Source: Nemertoderma westbladi (taxonomy: Eukaryota > Xenacoelomorpha > Nemertodermatida > Nemertodermatidae). From it: DNA of 28,888 bases. The stretch is from the NCBI GenBank assembly GCA_032718475.1, contig JAUCBJ010004891.1:1-28888 (forward strand), given 5' to 3'. The position numbers and the translations under genes were made by a program. Below, one piece after another: positions 20,137 through 28,888 of this stretch (within the stretch, counting starts at the first letter, position 1; each line of letters begins with the position of its first letter). The notes beneath the pieces are model-generated. The model worked only from the letters and a program-made list of their open reading frames with translations. It did no database searches and had not been told where the DNA came from.

Positions 20137-20551
20137 GGCCTGTGCTCAACTGGTAACTCGTAAGTCGTATGTCATAAGTCGTATGTCTTAAGTCGAAATA
20201 AATTATGAAATACATTGGTTACAACGGGAGCGTCGCCACTGGTATGCCATAAGTCATAAGTCGTTTGTTACGACTCATGCATGAGTCGAAAGTGATGTCC
20301 CATGTTCCATCTTTGACATATACGACTGATGAGTTATATCCGGCAAGAGGCCTGTGATGGGTTAATTTTGGGTAGCAGCAAGCCAGAAAATAGTGTACAG
20401 AGAAAAAATGTGAGACCCATCTTATATTTTCTAAGAAAATACTTTGATGACTTACCAGTGGAGCACGGGAGCTATACTTTTGACGAACTCAGACAAAATC
20501 TGAAAACGACTTATGACATAAGACTCAAGAGTTACGAGTGGAGCACGGGCA
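20137..20551. mobile_element. Probable Harbinger-type MITE with TAA target duplication
   Basis: The left end GGCCTGTGCTCAACTGG and TAACTCG pairs with the right end (reverse complement TGCCCGTGCTCCACTCG, then TAACTC). The inner arms AAGTCGTATGTCATAAGTCG and GAGTCTTATGTCATAAGTCG also pair, giving terminal inverted repeats of about 45 bp with few mismatches. TAA flanks both ends (20134-20136 and 20552-20554), the 3-bp TWA-type duplication of PIF/Harbinger transposons. A second right-end-like copy lies inside at 20451-20470 (CTTACCAGTGGAGCACGGGA), suggesting nesting or rearrangement. An open + frame from 20329 runs through the interior and out past the end; I do not recognise its product. Confidence 0.65.
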
Positions 20552-20554
20552 TAA

Positions 20555-20908
20555 CTGACTAACAATCCGGCAATATATAATTTATAATATCATATTGTGT
20601 ATATATATATATATAATAGTTTAATTATGGTCATAAATGTTTTCTCCATATATAATATGGTGAGGTATATTGGAAAACCTACTTCAACTACAAACAAGCA
20701 TAATATGATGTATCCTTTTTGCTAATATAAAGCAGTATCAATGGTGCGGTATCAAAATGAAACCCTCTCCACTTCATGGAAGAATATATGCCAATAACAA
20801 CTGAATGATTACGTATGCAAAATGTATATATTCATATGGAGTACTATAACATGTATATATATATAGCATATATAACATGGTACTATAACCTGTTCCATTC
20901 GCTTTCCA
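20555..20908. other. AT-rich stretch downstream of the SIDT-like gene
   Basis: Contains TATATA-rich runs at about 20598-20615 and 20850-20870. No gene was seen. Confidence 0.45.
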
Positions 20909-20914
20909 TTTATT
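20909..20914 (-). terminator. Possible poly(A) signal AATAAA for the SIDT-like gene
   Basis: TTTATT on the + strand gives AATAAA on the minus strand, about 117 bases after the stop codon. It is the first clear canonical hexamer downstream. Confidence 0.4.
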
Positions 20915-21030
20915 AATAATATAATATGGGATTTCCAGTGGGATTTCCATCATTAGTTCCCCCTTGTCCCCAAACATGAATGATTTAATTATCTGCAATC
21001 CCCCCTCCCCCTATTTATCAAATTTCCGCA

Positions 21031-23520
21031 TCAGAAAACACGTATTTGATGTCTGGGAGTTTCTGCCAATTCATCATCTATAATCAGAACTATAATGAAG
21101 GAAAAGAAAAGACTGACAGCTGATAAACAATGCCAGACATCATGTCTGTCATAGAATGAGAAGAGGATGCAGTCTGTATTGGTTTCCCGTGACAATGCTG
21201 GAGTTGTTCTCTTATTAGAGGATTTCCCCAGGAATGCGTAGATAGCTGCCCCCCATGTTACCATGGTAATCGCAATCAACACCTTGGTCTTTGGTCCTAT
21301 TCGCTCTTTATGACGGATCTTCATAATAACATAGTACCCAGTATATACCAGCAAATTCAGGAGAACTAATGCTAAAACAAAACTTCCAAAATCACCAGGA
21401 ACTTTTATGACACCGAATAATGATAAGCCAATATTTACAACTTCAACACAAAGTATAAGTATCATCCTATCCATGTATTTAGGTTTCAGAAAATCTTTAA
21501 AACCTGACTTGTACATATTGTAGTACTGAAGAATGCATCCCTTATTCACCCTTACTGTCCCCATGTAGTATAAATATCCTGTAATCTTTATAGTTATCCC
21601 AATGACGATAATCATGAACAAAATGTAAAACCATCTCGCAGTCCATTTCATACCGACAACAGTTATGGCTACTAGTACTGCTATACCCAAATAAACAGAG
21701 TAGGCCTGAGGATTCAAATCACAATGGCGAGATTGATATAATCTAAGAATCCCCAGGAATCCAATTATGTACATGAAAGTAACATCGAATTGGAAATTAG
21801 TGGTATTGGGGCAGACATGGAAGCATGAGCTCAGAACTCCTTCCATAATCATAGCAATACCTATTGCGTAATTTAAACCAAAGTGTGTCGGGAGACCTAG
21901 CAGATTGGAAGATTTGAACTGGTATCTATACTGTCGAATACGCACAACGCATATAAATAGTGCACCTAAACCGATGTAGGAAATGTTCGACCATATGTTA
22001 TTGAAAGCACTAACAAAACCAACTCTGTGAGAACAAAGGAAGTTATAGTAACATATGTCTTGTGATCCTAAAGAGTTGAAAAGGAGCTGATAGTTGATAA
22101 CAAACTGAATGGCAGGGAGGGTGTAGAACATGCCAATGGTTGTTAGGTTCCAATGGTAGAGGCTAACCTTTCGCGACACTTGTTCATAGGCCTTGCGAGA
22201 CATATCTGAGACTGTAAGGTTTTGTTTGGAGCGGTAGACTCTCTTATCTGTTTCATCATCTGGTTGGAGTTTAAATTGGATTCCAGTTTGCATTCCTATT
22301 TGAACAGAGTGGTGGGTGGCTGCATCCGATTGGGCTGGTAATTTGGTATCCATTTCTGATTGGTTGGTCATGTTGCTGTCAATCTCTGATTGGTTCTGCT
22401 GCTCCAATTTCGAAGTTGATTGGATGACCTTCTCCAATTGGATAAAGGGTACGACGGTGGTCAGTGAATCAATACTAAGCATTGCAGGTCCCTCTGAATG
22501 GCTACTTTGTTTATCTGATTGTCTTACAGGAATTACACTGACATCATCATTCCCGAGAGATTCCATTTTACTATCAATGTTTCGTTTTCCTTGTCTTCTT
22601 AAAACTCTTGCAATAATTTGGTCCCAATTCCAATTTATCATAATAAGAAACGTAATAGTGTAAAATGCTACTAAGAAAAGAACCAAAGAAATTGAACCGG
22701 TGACATATTGTGAAGTCTCCAAACCTCGATAAACATTGATTGAGAACTTCTTGATTCGATTGTTGTTTACATCACTCATCATATCTTGTGACATGCATTC
22801 GCTATCTTCAGGCTTCACGGAGACGATTATAAAAAAGCGACTTCCGAAATCAGTTCTGCGAACTGCGATTAATCCCAATTTTGTGACTGTTTGTGTCCTG
22901 TTGAAACTGCGGATTGGACATGAGAATTTCTGCACTGCGAAATCTGCACAAATACGCGTTTCTGAGGTGAATTTAACGTTGACGTATTCTGTGTCATTGG
23001 GTATATGAAAGGAATATAATTGTGATTGGGAAGGAGAAGCCACAGATGATATAGATTGATTCATACTGAGCGAGAATATATCTACAATTTCTATCATAAT
23101 ACTATAATTTATGACACTTTCAGATAGTGTGGACACTTCAATAACTAATGTATTGTTATTTAGGACACTTTTACCATCGTTATCCATTGCAACTGGGCAT
23201 AACGTCCTGGCCATTGAATTGTATTTCTGATCTTCTCTTGAAAAAGGTAGTCGCCATGCCTCTATGACATCGTGTTGCATAGCAATCACAAGTATTGGTC
23301 TACTATAATCAGCATTAGTACTATTGACATGAACTCTAGCGACTGATTGATGTAGTCCGCTATTTTGTAAGTCAAAAATAAATATATTATTCTTCCCTCG
23401 AGAAGTGGCGCAAGTGTATGGTGTATTGGAATCCGTGACAGTTACATTGGTACAATCAGATGCGACTGCTTTGTCTGTACAGATAAACAATAGTAATATC
23501 CAAATCAAAGCCAAATCCAT
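21031..23520 (-). CDS. SIDT: SID-1/SIDT family transmembrane protein (829 aa, intronless)
   Basis: SIDT proteins are multipass membrane proteins first known from systemic RNAi (SID-1) and, in vertebrates, lysosomal or membrane proteins linked to nucleic-acid and lipid handling. Visible here: a signal peptide (1-20); an N-glycosylation-rich ectodomain (to about 270) with paired Cys; TM1 (about 274-296); a polar cytosolic loop (about 300-450) with repeated NQSEID/NQSEMD; YHWNL (455-459); then ten or so hydrophobic segments. Family words include CYYNFLCSHRVGFVSAFNN, EGVLSSCFHVCPNTTNFQFD (about 560-579), YMDRM, and near the C terminus DCILFSFYDRHDVWH, ending RHQIRVF. The likely CREST-type metal site residues are present: Ser564/565, His568, Asp579, His793 and His797 (HxxxH). 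Length is as in human SIDT1/2 (about 830 aa). The ORF is intact, yet it has no intron, whereas vertebrate SIDT genes have many. It is antisense inside an UNC13 intron. Confidence 0.93.
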   Translation of the reverse strand: MDLALIWILLLFICTDKAVASDCTNVTVTDSNTPYTCATSRGKNNIFIFDLQNSGLHQSVARVHVNSTNADYSRPILVIAMQHDVIEAWRLPFSREDQKYNSMARTLCPVAMDNDGKSVLNNNTLVIEVSTLSESVINYSIMIEIVDIFSLSMNQSISSVASPSQSQLYSFHIPNDTEYVNVKFTSETRICADFAVQKFSCPIRSFNRTQTVTKLGLIAVRRTDFGSRFFIIVSVKPEDSECMSQDMMSDVNNNRIKKFSINVYRGLETSQYVTGSISLVLFLVAFYTITFLIMINWNWDQIIARVLRRQGKRNIDSKMESLGNDDVSVIPVRQSDKQSSHSEGPAMLSIDSLTTVVPFIQLEKVIQSTSKLEQQNQSEIDSNMTNQSEMDTKLPAQSDAATHHSVQIGMQTGIQFKLQPDDETDKRVYRSKQNLTVSDMSRKAYEQVSRKVSLYHWNLTTIGMFYTLPAIQFVINYQLLFNSLGSQDICYYNFLCSHRVGFVSAFNNIWSNISYIGLGALFICVVRIRQYRYQFKSSNLLGLPTHFGLNYAIGIAMIMEGVLSSCFHVCPNTTNFQFDVTFMYIIGFLGILRLYQSRHCDLNPQAYSVYLGIAVLVAITVVGMKWTARWFYILFMIIVIGITIKITGYLYYMGTVRVNKGCILQYYNMYKSGFKDFLKPKYMDRMILILCVEVVNIGLSLFGVIKVPGDFGSFVLALVLLNLLVYTGYYVIMKIRHKERIGPKTKVLIAITMVTWGAAIYAFLGKSSNKRTTPALSRETNTDCILFSFYDRHDVWHCLSAVSLFFSFIIVLIIDDELAETPRHQIRVF

Positions 23521-24389
23521 TATGTAAATTATTCGATTTATCAGTTTTTACACAGCTTAGCAGTATACCAATAAGGAACACCTCGTAATTTGTTAGAAAA
23601 TATAACTCACTGTTTATGATTGAAATGTAAGCATGTTTGAAATCATAGCGATAGACTGTTAAGTTAACTAAAACATCCATGCAATGCTGTATTTAAGCCT
23701 TCACATTTGTGTGCGAATCTGTATAATATTATTATGGAATCCTAACGTGACTTACTACACACATTGTACAGCAGCAGCAACCATATTCTGTTAGTTCATA
23801 TATCATAGACCGTTATACTGCAATAGCTTAGTGGAAGACCTTACTGAAGCAACAGTGTGAAACGCAATAACACTAGTATTCTAACATATAATGTGGTGAC
23901 AGCTTATAACAGAATATTATGCCTTAAATAAAGATAAATTAATTTAATAACAGTTTATAATTTGTTAATTAGATACGCCGAAGGCACAATGAAAATGCAT
24001 CAACGAGTGTAAAAGTGTCAGATAGTGGCGCACATTGACCGCAAGTGAAACTAATGATCTTCAGCGTAAATTGACCTCAAGTGAAATAATGTATAGTTTA
24101 TTGTTTTGGTTAGAAAACAATGCCACTGTATACTGCTCCGCTCCTTTCCTTTAATGTTTTTAATTAAATTAAAGTTTTCATAAGTTTTCATACCCACTGT
24201 CCCACTGTTTGCGGTTAATTTGCGCCATTAACTCGACATAAAGGGTCTTTTCACCGAGGCGATTGAATAAAAATTTGTTTATCGAATGGCCACGGCACGG
24301 CCGTCTACAGCGGTTTATTTACATAAACATTAATAAACACTATCTAAATAAAATGTAATAAACAAATAAAATAAATAAAAACGAGAATA
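23521..24389. other. Upstream flank of the SIDT-like gene (no other gene)
   Basis: This should include the SIDT-like promoter on the minus strand. An overlapping upstream minus frame with ATG at 23680 reads out of frame past the SIDT start and could act as a uORF if transcribed. No other coding signal was seen. Confidence 0.45.
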
Positions 24390-24838
24390 CATACACACTG
24401 ATACGATAAATACATACGGATACGATAAATACATACGGATACGATAAATACATACGGATACGATAAATACATACGGATACGCTTAATACATACTGATACG
24501 ATATATACGGATACGTCAAATACATAAGGATACGCTTAATACATAAGGATACGCCGAATACATACTGATACGATATATACGGATACGTCAAATACATAAG
24601 GATACGCTTAATAAATACGGATACGCCGAATACGTACTGATACGATATATACGGATACGTCAAATACATAAGGATATGCCTAATACATACGGATACGCCG
24701 AATACATACTGATACGATATATATGGATACGTCAAATACATAAGGATACGCTTAATACATACGGATACGCTGAATACATACTGATACGATATATATATAC
24801 ATACTGATACGATATATACATACTAATTACAATATATA
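24390..24838. repeat. 19-bp tandem repeat with a strict 72-bp higher-order unit
   Basis: The left end is a simple 19-bp repeat (GATACGATAAATACATACG, about 4 copies, 24400-24475). From 24493 the marker CTGATACGATATATA recurs at 24493, 24565, 24637, 24709 and 24781, an exact 72-bp period made of four diverged short units (GATACG followed by ATATATA, TCAAATA, CTTAATA or CCGAATA). Because 72 is a multiple of 3 it leaves a long but meaningless minus-strand frame (24340-24741). The array resumes at 25122-25155 after a MITE insertion. Confidence 0.93.
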
Positions 24839-24840
24839 CG

Positions 24841-25120
24841 GCCCATGTGAAGAATACCAGACTTTCTGCCGTTATATTTCACTTTGCAGTTACCCCCATG
24901 TGAAGAATAGGCCAATCAGGTTTTCACCAAAAACACAGGTTACAGAAGGGCTTAATCTAACCAAAACAATAAACGAATTAGTACATGTACAGGTTATAAG
25001 ACAGAAATAAGAGCTATAAGAATACTTAATAAAGTTAAATTAAAAAAAAAAAATCTTCATATATAAAATTCCAATAAAAAGTCGACCGAAAAGTGAAATC
25101 CTGGTATTCTTCACATGGGC
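24841..25120. mobile_element. 280-bp MITE with perfect 20-bp terminal inverted repeats
   Basis: GCCCATGTGAAGAATACCAG (24841-24860) is perfectly repeated in inverse at 25101-25120. The element interrupts the 72-bp satellite, whose units continue on the right (TATATACATACGGATACG). TATATAC occurs close to both ends and may be the target duplication, although one or two bases intervene. A direct copy of the terminal motif (CCCATGTGAAGAATA) lies inside at about 24895-24910. No coding capacity; the superfamily is unknown. Confidence 0.85.
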
Positions 25121-25155
25121 GCTATATACATACGGATACGCCGAATAGATACACC

Positions 25156-26240
25156 CTAATTTTGATGAATCTTTTTTCAATTTTTGGTTACCGGTAAAAC
25201 ACAAAACCCAAACAGTATTTGTAAAAAGTTTTGCAAATCTCGCTAAGATTTGGCCTCGTACCTTTATGATACTTTTCATTACATAAAAATGATTTCACGG
25301 TACAGCATATTATTGTTACAAATTCAATTAAATTAAATTAACAACGCTGTAAAGATGTTAGAGCCTAGAACCTGTTAGGCAAAATAGGTGTAATTAAATA
25401 TTTGACAAGAATCCTCAACTTGTCAATCGCAAACAACATTGTGGAAAACTGTGTGTAGGGGTGACCATAATACTGGAAATAATGTAGGCCTAATGTTAGT
25501 TGTGTATACACATGCACTGTATGAACAGTTTGAAGCAAATCTTCTTTGAGTGTGTAGGTAGATATTCAGTCCAGGAGACACTCACATTTTATAACCATGG
25601 CAACATCCCAGCGGTTTGGTGTTAACCGAGCTACTAACTAGTATTGGACTACTGGGCATACAACACAGCCTCTACGTGGTGGGTTCATTAGGTATTCATT
25701 CAAATAATTTAGCCAACAGGCTGACAGGAGGATATTACCACTTATTACTGCTACTGCTACTGTACAACTGCACCATGAAGGACAACCAAATAAATTATGG
25801 ATAAGCCTATAATAAAACTTAAAGGTCAATTTATATGTGATTAGTTTAAATGAGTAGAAAGTTGTTATTTTATCAAATTCGTTGTGTTTGTTTACATTGT
25901 AATTTACCAATCACAACTGAATATTTAATTGGAAATCTCCATAAATTACAGTTTGGATATTGGACTAACAAACAAACTCTTTGAGTAATGAGATAGTATT
26001 TACCAAAAATATATATGTCTAGACTCAATAATAGGACACATTTCGACAACTTTATGACCAACATGTTTGTTAAGTAAACATTAATCAACTTTAAGTAAAT
26101 AACGTCTATGGGCTGGCGATAGAACCTTCCTATATGCTAAATATGCCCAAATGCAGCCTAGAAAGTAATTTTTTTTATTAAATTTCAACCGAATTGTGAT
26201 ACACTGGTAGGGGATACTTTCGATACTTAACTATATTTAT
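25156..26240. other. UNC13 intron stretch (no gene seen)
   Basis: AT-rich. The open frames around 25616-25910 overlap on both strands, are short, lack domains and are not convincing. A (CTG)-like stretch, TTACTGCTACTGCTACTGTA, lies at about 25746-25765. Confidence 0.45.
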
Positions 26241-26361
26241 TATTATTACCCTGATATTTTGTTATTTTTCCGGTTATTTTAACCCGAGGAACAGGAACTA
26301 GGGTTCAGAGGGTTAAAATAACCGGAAAATTAACAAAATATCAGGGGGCAGGGTAATTAAT
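26241..26361. repeat. Foldback hairpin element with arms of about 45 bp
   Basis: The left arm (26241-26285) contains ATTACCCTGATATTTTGTTA and CCGGTTATTTTAACCC. The right arm (26310-26361) contains GGGTTAAAATAACCGG and TAACAAAATATCAG, then GGGTAATTAATA after a small insertion (GGGGCA). The loop is about 24 bases. It looks like a small foldback MITE or a strong RNA hairpin. Confidence 0.85.
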
Positions 26362-26649
26362 AAATGTGTTGTTACCAACTAATCTCGGAAAAAATAACCA
26401 ACTACATCATGTTTATATCAAGAAGCCACTATTAATTTACAATACAACAAACCCATCCAGATACCCTAGATTTCTAAAAGGGTTTTGTTTGGGGGTATAA
26501 ATTTTGGGGGGAGACACTAATTACAAATTAATAAATAACACGAGCGGCCAAGGCATTACATATGTATTAACGCCAACAGTAATACCGATTTCCCAACTTA
26601 CTCTATGTAATATTACTATTAAATTGTATAATATTAAAAAAATATTAAT

Positions 26650-26768
26650 AAAAAAAAGTAGAACATTTTTTTTCTCAATATTCTCTCGACCCTTTATTAA
26701 CCTCGCTGGCGCTCGGTAAATAAAATGCCTCGAGAATAATGAAAAAAAAGTTCTACTTTTTTTTTCCA
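26650..26768. repeat. Second hairpin, arms of about 38 bp, GC-rich loop
   Basis: The left arm (26650-26691) AAAAAAAAGTAGAACATTTT and CTCTCGACC pairs with the right arm (26728-26768) CCTCGAGAATAATG and AAAAGTTCTACTTTTTTTTT. The central part includes CTCGCTGGCGCTCGG. The symmetry gives similar short frames on both strands (ending in KKSRTFF-like words), which are artefacts. Confidence 0.85.
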
Positions 26769-27182
26769 TGTAATAAATAATTATTTATTCTTAAATTGTT
26801 ACCTTTTCGCTTGAATTTAGACCAAAATCGGGAGAAAATGTTTAACTTTTTTTCCCGGCTAAAAAAGTAAAACATAATATTTTTGGTGGAATTTCTTAAA
26901 TTTTATTACCGTTATACCGGTACCGTACTGTAGTTCTACAGCAGTGTGCAGTATGTACGTTATTTACAACTGCTAGGTACAGTACAAGCCTGGCTGTCTG
27001 GCAGTCTGGTGCGATCGCCTTTACGGTAGAATCGTAGAAACTGTTGAGAATGGGATCAGGATGCTGCTGCCCATAATTTTCAAATAGTGAAAGTAAAAGA
27101 TCTCTGAGTAGGCTGAGTTGAGTGTGCAATCTGAACTTGTAGTGTAACAGTAGGCCTACTGCACTTCCCCTGTAGTTTCTCA

Positions 27183-28415
27183 GTAGGGTGAGTGAGGGAG
27201 ACTTGACTTTAGGGGAGACTTGATTTTTTTTAATAACTCAAAAACTATTGTAAATTATTTTAACAATACCACACAATAATGTGTAAAGTACATGTTGGCT
27301 ACACCCGCGCAACAATGTTTTATTACCTTTTGGTTATTTTTTGTTTTATTGTCAATAAACGTTTTCTGGGTTCAAAAGTAAATTTTTGCCCTTTACAACG
27401 AATGAAAATTCGCATCCTTATTTCACTGTATGTTAATTGTAATTCAACATGTGTTGACTAATTATTGCACTCTCCTGCCATATATTGTTTTCCAGTTTTG
27501 GTTCAGCCGTTTTGAAATTATATCAATTAATAGAAAAAAATGCCCATGTGGGGAGACAGGACGCTCGAGTGTGAGGGAGACTTGAACCCGCCAATGCTGA
27601 CGTCTACCTAAAGATAGACCCACGTAGAGAACCATTACACCAGGCCACTCCAACTAGTTGATTGGCACTTACACCGACGCAGCTATCAATGGATGGCTAT
27701 GCTTCATGCAGTAGGAGTAGCCCCTCTCTCGATTAAACCAAACCCAGCCAAGCCAACCAACAACTCTTCCTTCCCCTCTTTGCAATGTGGTAGCCCGCCA
27801 ACTTGGTGATTAACAACTTAAACAAGATGCCACTATGTCAGAAAGCGACACACATCAATAGAATTACATGAAAACAATTAAAGTGCTCCTGGATTGAAAA
27901 TTATACAAGATATTCATTAATAAAAAGTACCTTCCCGCGTTAAATTTTATTGCGGTTTTAATTAACTATTATTTATTTATTTATTGTTAGGAGAACCATG
28001 TGAACGACCACCTAAATTTGTACAAAATTTGGGATAATAATTTGACAAATTAATAATCGTATTTTTTGCATGTTTGCTGCTCTACTATAAAATAGACATG
28101 TTGAACATTATTAGGTTATTAGGCCTACACTTCTTACGCATTTCTGAAAGAATTTACAAGAATGTGAGGTGGGGTTCAAGTCTCCCACCCTAGGTGTCAA
28201 GTCTCCCCCCATTGAGGGATACTTGACGCTTTTTCGAAAATACGGATAATTGGTTTAATTAAAAAAGTTTAAGAGTTGAAATTCTCAAACTCTCACATAA
28301 TGATAGCAATCATAAATGTAATCTGAAAAAGTTAAAACGGCATTGAAAAATTCATATATCTGTTCTTTAGAGCGATTATAACTTTTGGGGTTCAAGTCTC
28401 CCTCACTCACCCTAC
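27183..28415. mobile_element. 1.23-kb non-autonomous DNA element with perfect 24-bp terminal inverted repeats
   Basis: The left terminus GTAGGGTGAGTGAGGGAG plus ACTTGA (27183-27206) is exactly inverted at 28392-28415. Subterminal copies of GGGAGACTTGA or its complement TCAAGTCTCCC recur at about 27213, 27575, 28178, 28198 and 28210, in both orientations. The flanking pairs (CA left, CG right) may extend the repeat by two bases with one mismatch. No transposase frame is present. No clear target duplication was found, so the superfamily is open. Confidence 0.8.
27574..27655 (-). repeat. tRNA-like (A-box/B-box) module inside the 1.23-kb element
   Basis: On the minus strand, GTTGGAG is followed by TGGCCTGGTGTAATGG (a good A-box), a GTCTA/TAGAC stem-loop, and GGGTTCAAGTCTCCC (a B-box-like word) about 50 bases on. 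The acceptor stem does not pair properly, so this is not an intact tRNA gene. It could be a tRNA-derived SINE head, or a chance outcome of the element's own AGACTTGA repeats. Confidence 0.35.
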
Positions 28416-28888
28416 CGGTACCGGTACATTAAATTATTGCTCAATACAGCAATATGTTATTTTCAGTAGGCCTACCGGTCTGGTAGGTTCTGTAGTTGTA
28501 AGGCAGTGATGTGATTGAGAAAGGAAGCTGCGGTACCGTTACCGGTACTGTACGATGCATGCAGTCAGTCTACCTACACTCTGAACTAAAACATACCATA
28601 GGCCTACAGTAGTCTTATTCTTACAACTTTCACTTTCACTCATGTTAGTAAAGGTACCGACCGGTATGCTAACTACTGTATTCACAACACGGCAAACAGG
28701 CATAAATATAATTTCAAACATGCAGATATCGGAGTGTTGAAAAATAAATGTGTTATTATTTCCTAGGACTAAAATAACACAATTTTTAGATAGGTTATCA
28801 TTTCGATTGTGTTATTTTTTCCGGGATTGGTTGGTAACAACTTCATTGATAACGGTAAACCTATAACACAAACGTGTGTAATGCTGAT
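28416..28888. other. Right flank (no gene): palindromic words and a short inverted repeat
   Basis: Rich in GGTACC and AGGCCT palindromes (28416-28680). At about 28770-28820 AAATAACACAAT and ATTGTGTTATTTTTT form a hairpin. Bases 28810-28840 are an inverted, 28-of-31 copy of 26369-26399. Confidence 0.55.

Noticed and set aside
23456-23680. 74-codon frame overlapping the SIDT start
   Set aside because: No domain or family similarity; at most an upstream ORF in the SIDT leader, so not listed as a gene.
24340-24741. 133-codon minus-strand frame with MYLTYPYISYQYVFGVS repeats
   Set aside because: It is a by-product of the 72-bp satellite period being divisible by three.
27574-27655. Functional tRNA gene
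   Set aside because: The A-box is good, but the acceptor and T stems do not pair and the anticodon loop size is wrong.

Overview
This window reads as eukaryotic (metazoan) nuclear DNA. It has spliced exons with GT/AG borders, single-ORF animal genes, retroelements of animal type and many short inverted-repeat elements. It is AT-rich and studded with the palindromic words AGGCCT and GGTACC. My low-confidence guess is a marine invertebrate deuterostome such as an echinoderm or hemichordate; nothing here fixes the species.

The backbone is an UNC13 (Munc13) synaptic-vesicle priming gene on the + strand. Five consecutive internal exons of its MUN/MHD region can be placed at 301-524, 2099-2320, 7368-7534, 7745-7925 and 18094-18282. 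Their phases agree and their peptides join without gaps. The gene continues beyond both ends of the window. Its introns hold almost everything else.

Intron A (525-2098) begins with a 40-bp tandem repeat copied from the upstream exon's 3' end plus its 5' splice site. Intron B (2321-7367) is almost entirely a 36-bp minisatellite of about 138 units. Each unit looks like a copy of the intron's own 3' splice site plus the first bases of the next exon, so the true acceptor sits at the end of a long line of decoy acceptors. This is the most striking feature of the window.

Intron D (7926-18093) carries, in order: a decayed Penelope-like retroelement (+ strand, RT plus GIY-YIG endonuclease); an intact single-exon MKKS/BBS6 chaperonin-like gene (- strand); a single-exon SNAPIN-like gene just upstream of it on the same strand, 131 bp away (a possible dicistron); and a 5'-truncated, frameshifted LINE (- strand). 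The intron after the last exon (18283 to beyond the window end) contains an intact 829-aa intronless SID-1/SIDT transmembrane gene (- strand). It also holds several inverted-repeat elements: a probable Harbinger-type MITE at 20137-20551, a 72-bp higher-order satellite interrupted by a MITE with perfect 20-bp terminal inverted repeats, two foldback hairpins, and a 1.23-kb element with perfect 24-bp terminal inverted repeats and a tRNA-like module.

The genes are not an obvious pathway. UNC13 and SNAPIN both act in vesicle exocytosis and SNARE biology, MKKS acts in BBSome assembly at cilia, and SIDT proteins are membrane proteins linked to dsRNA and lipid handling. All three nested genes are antisense to their host and lack introns.
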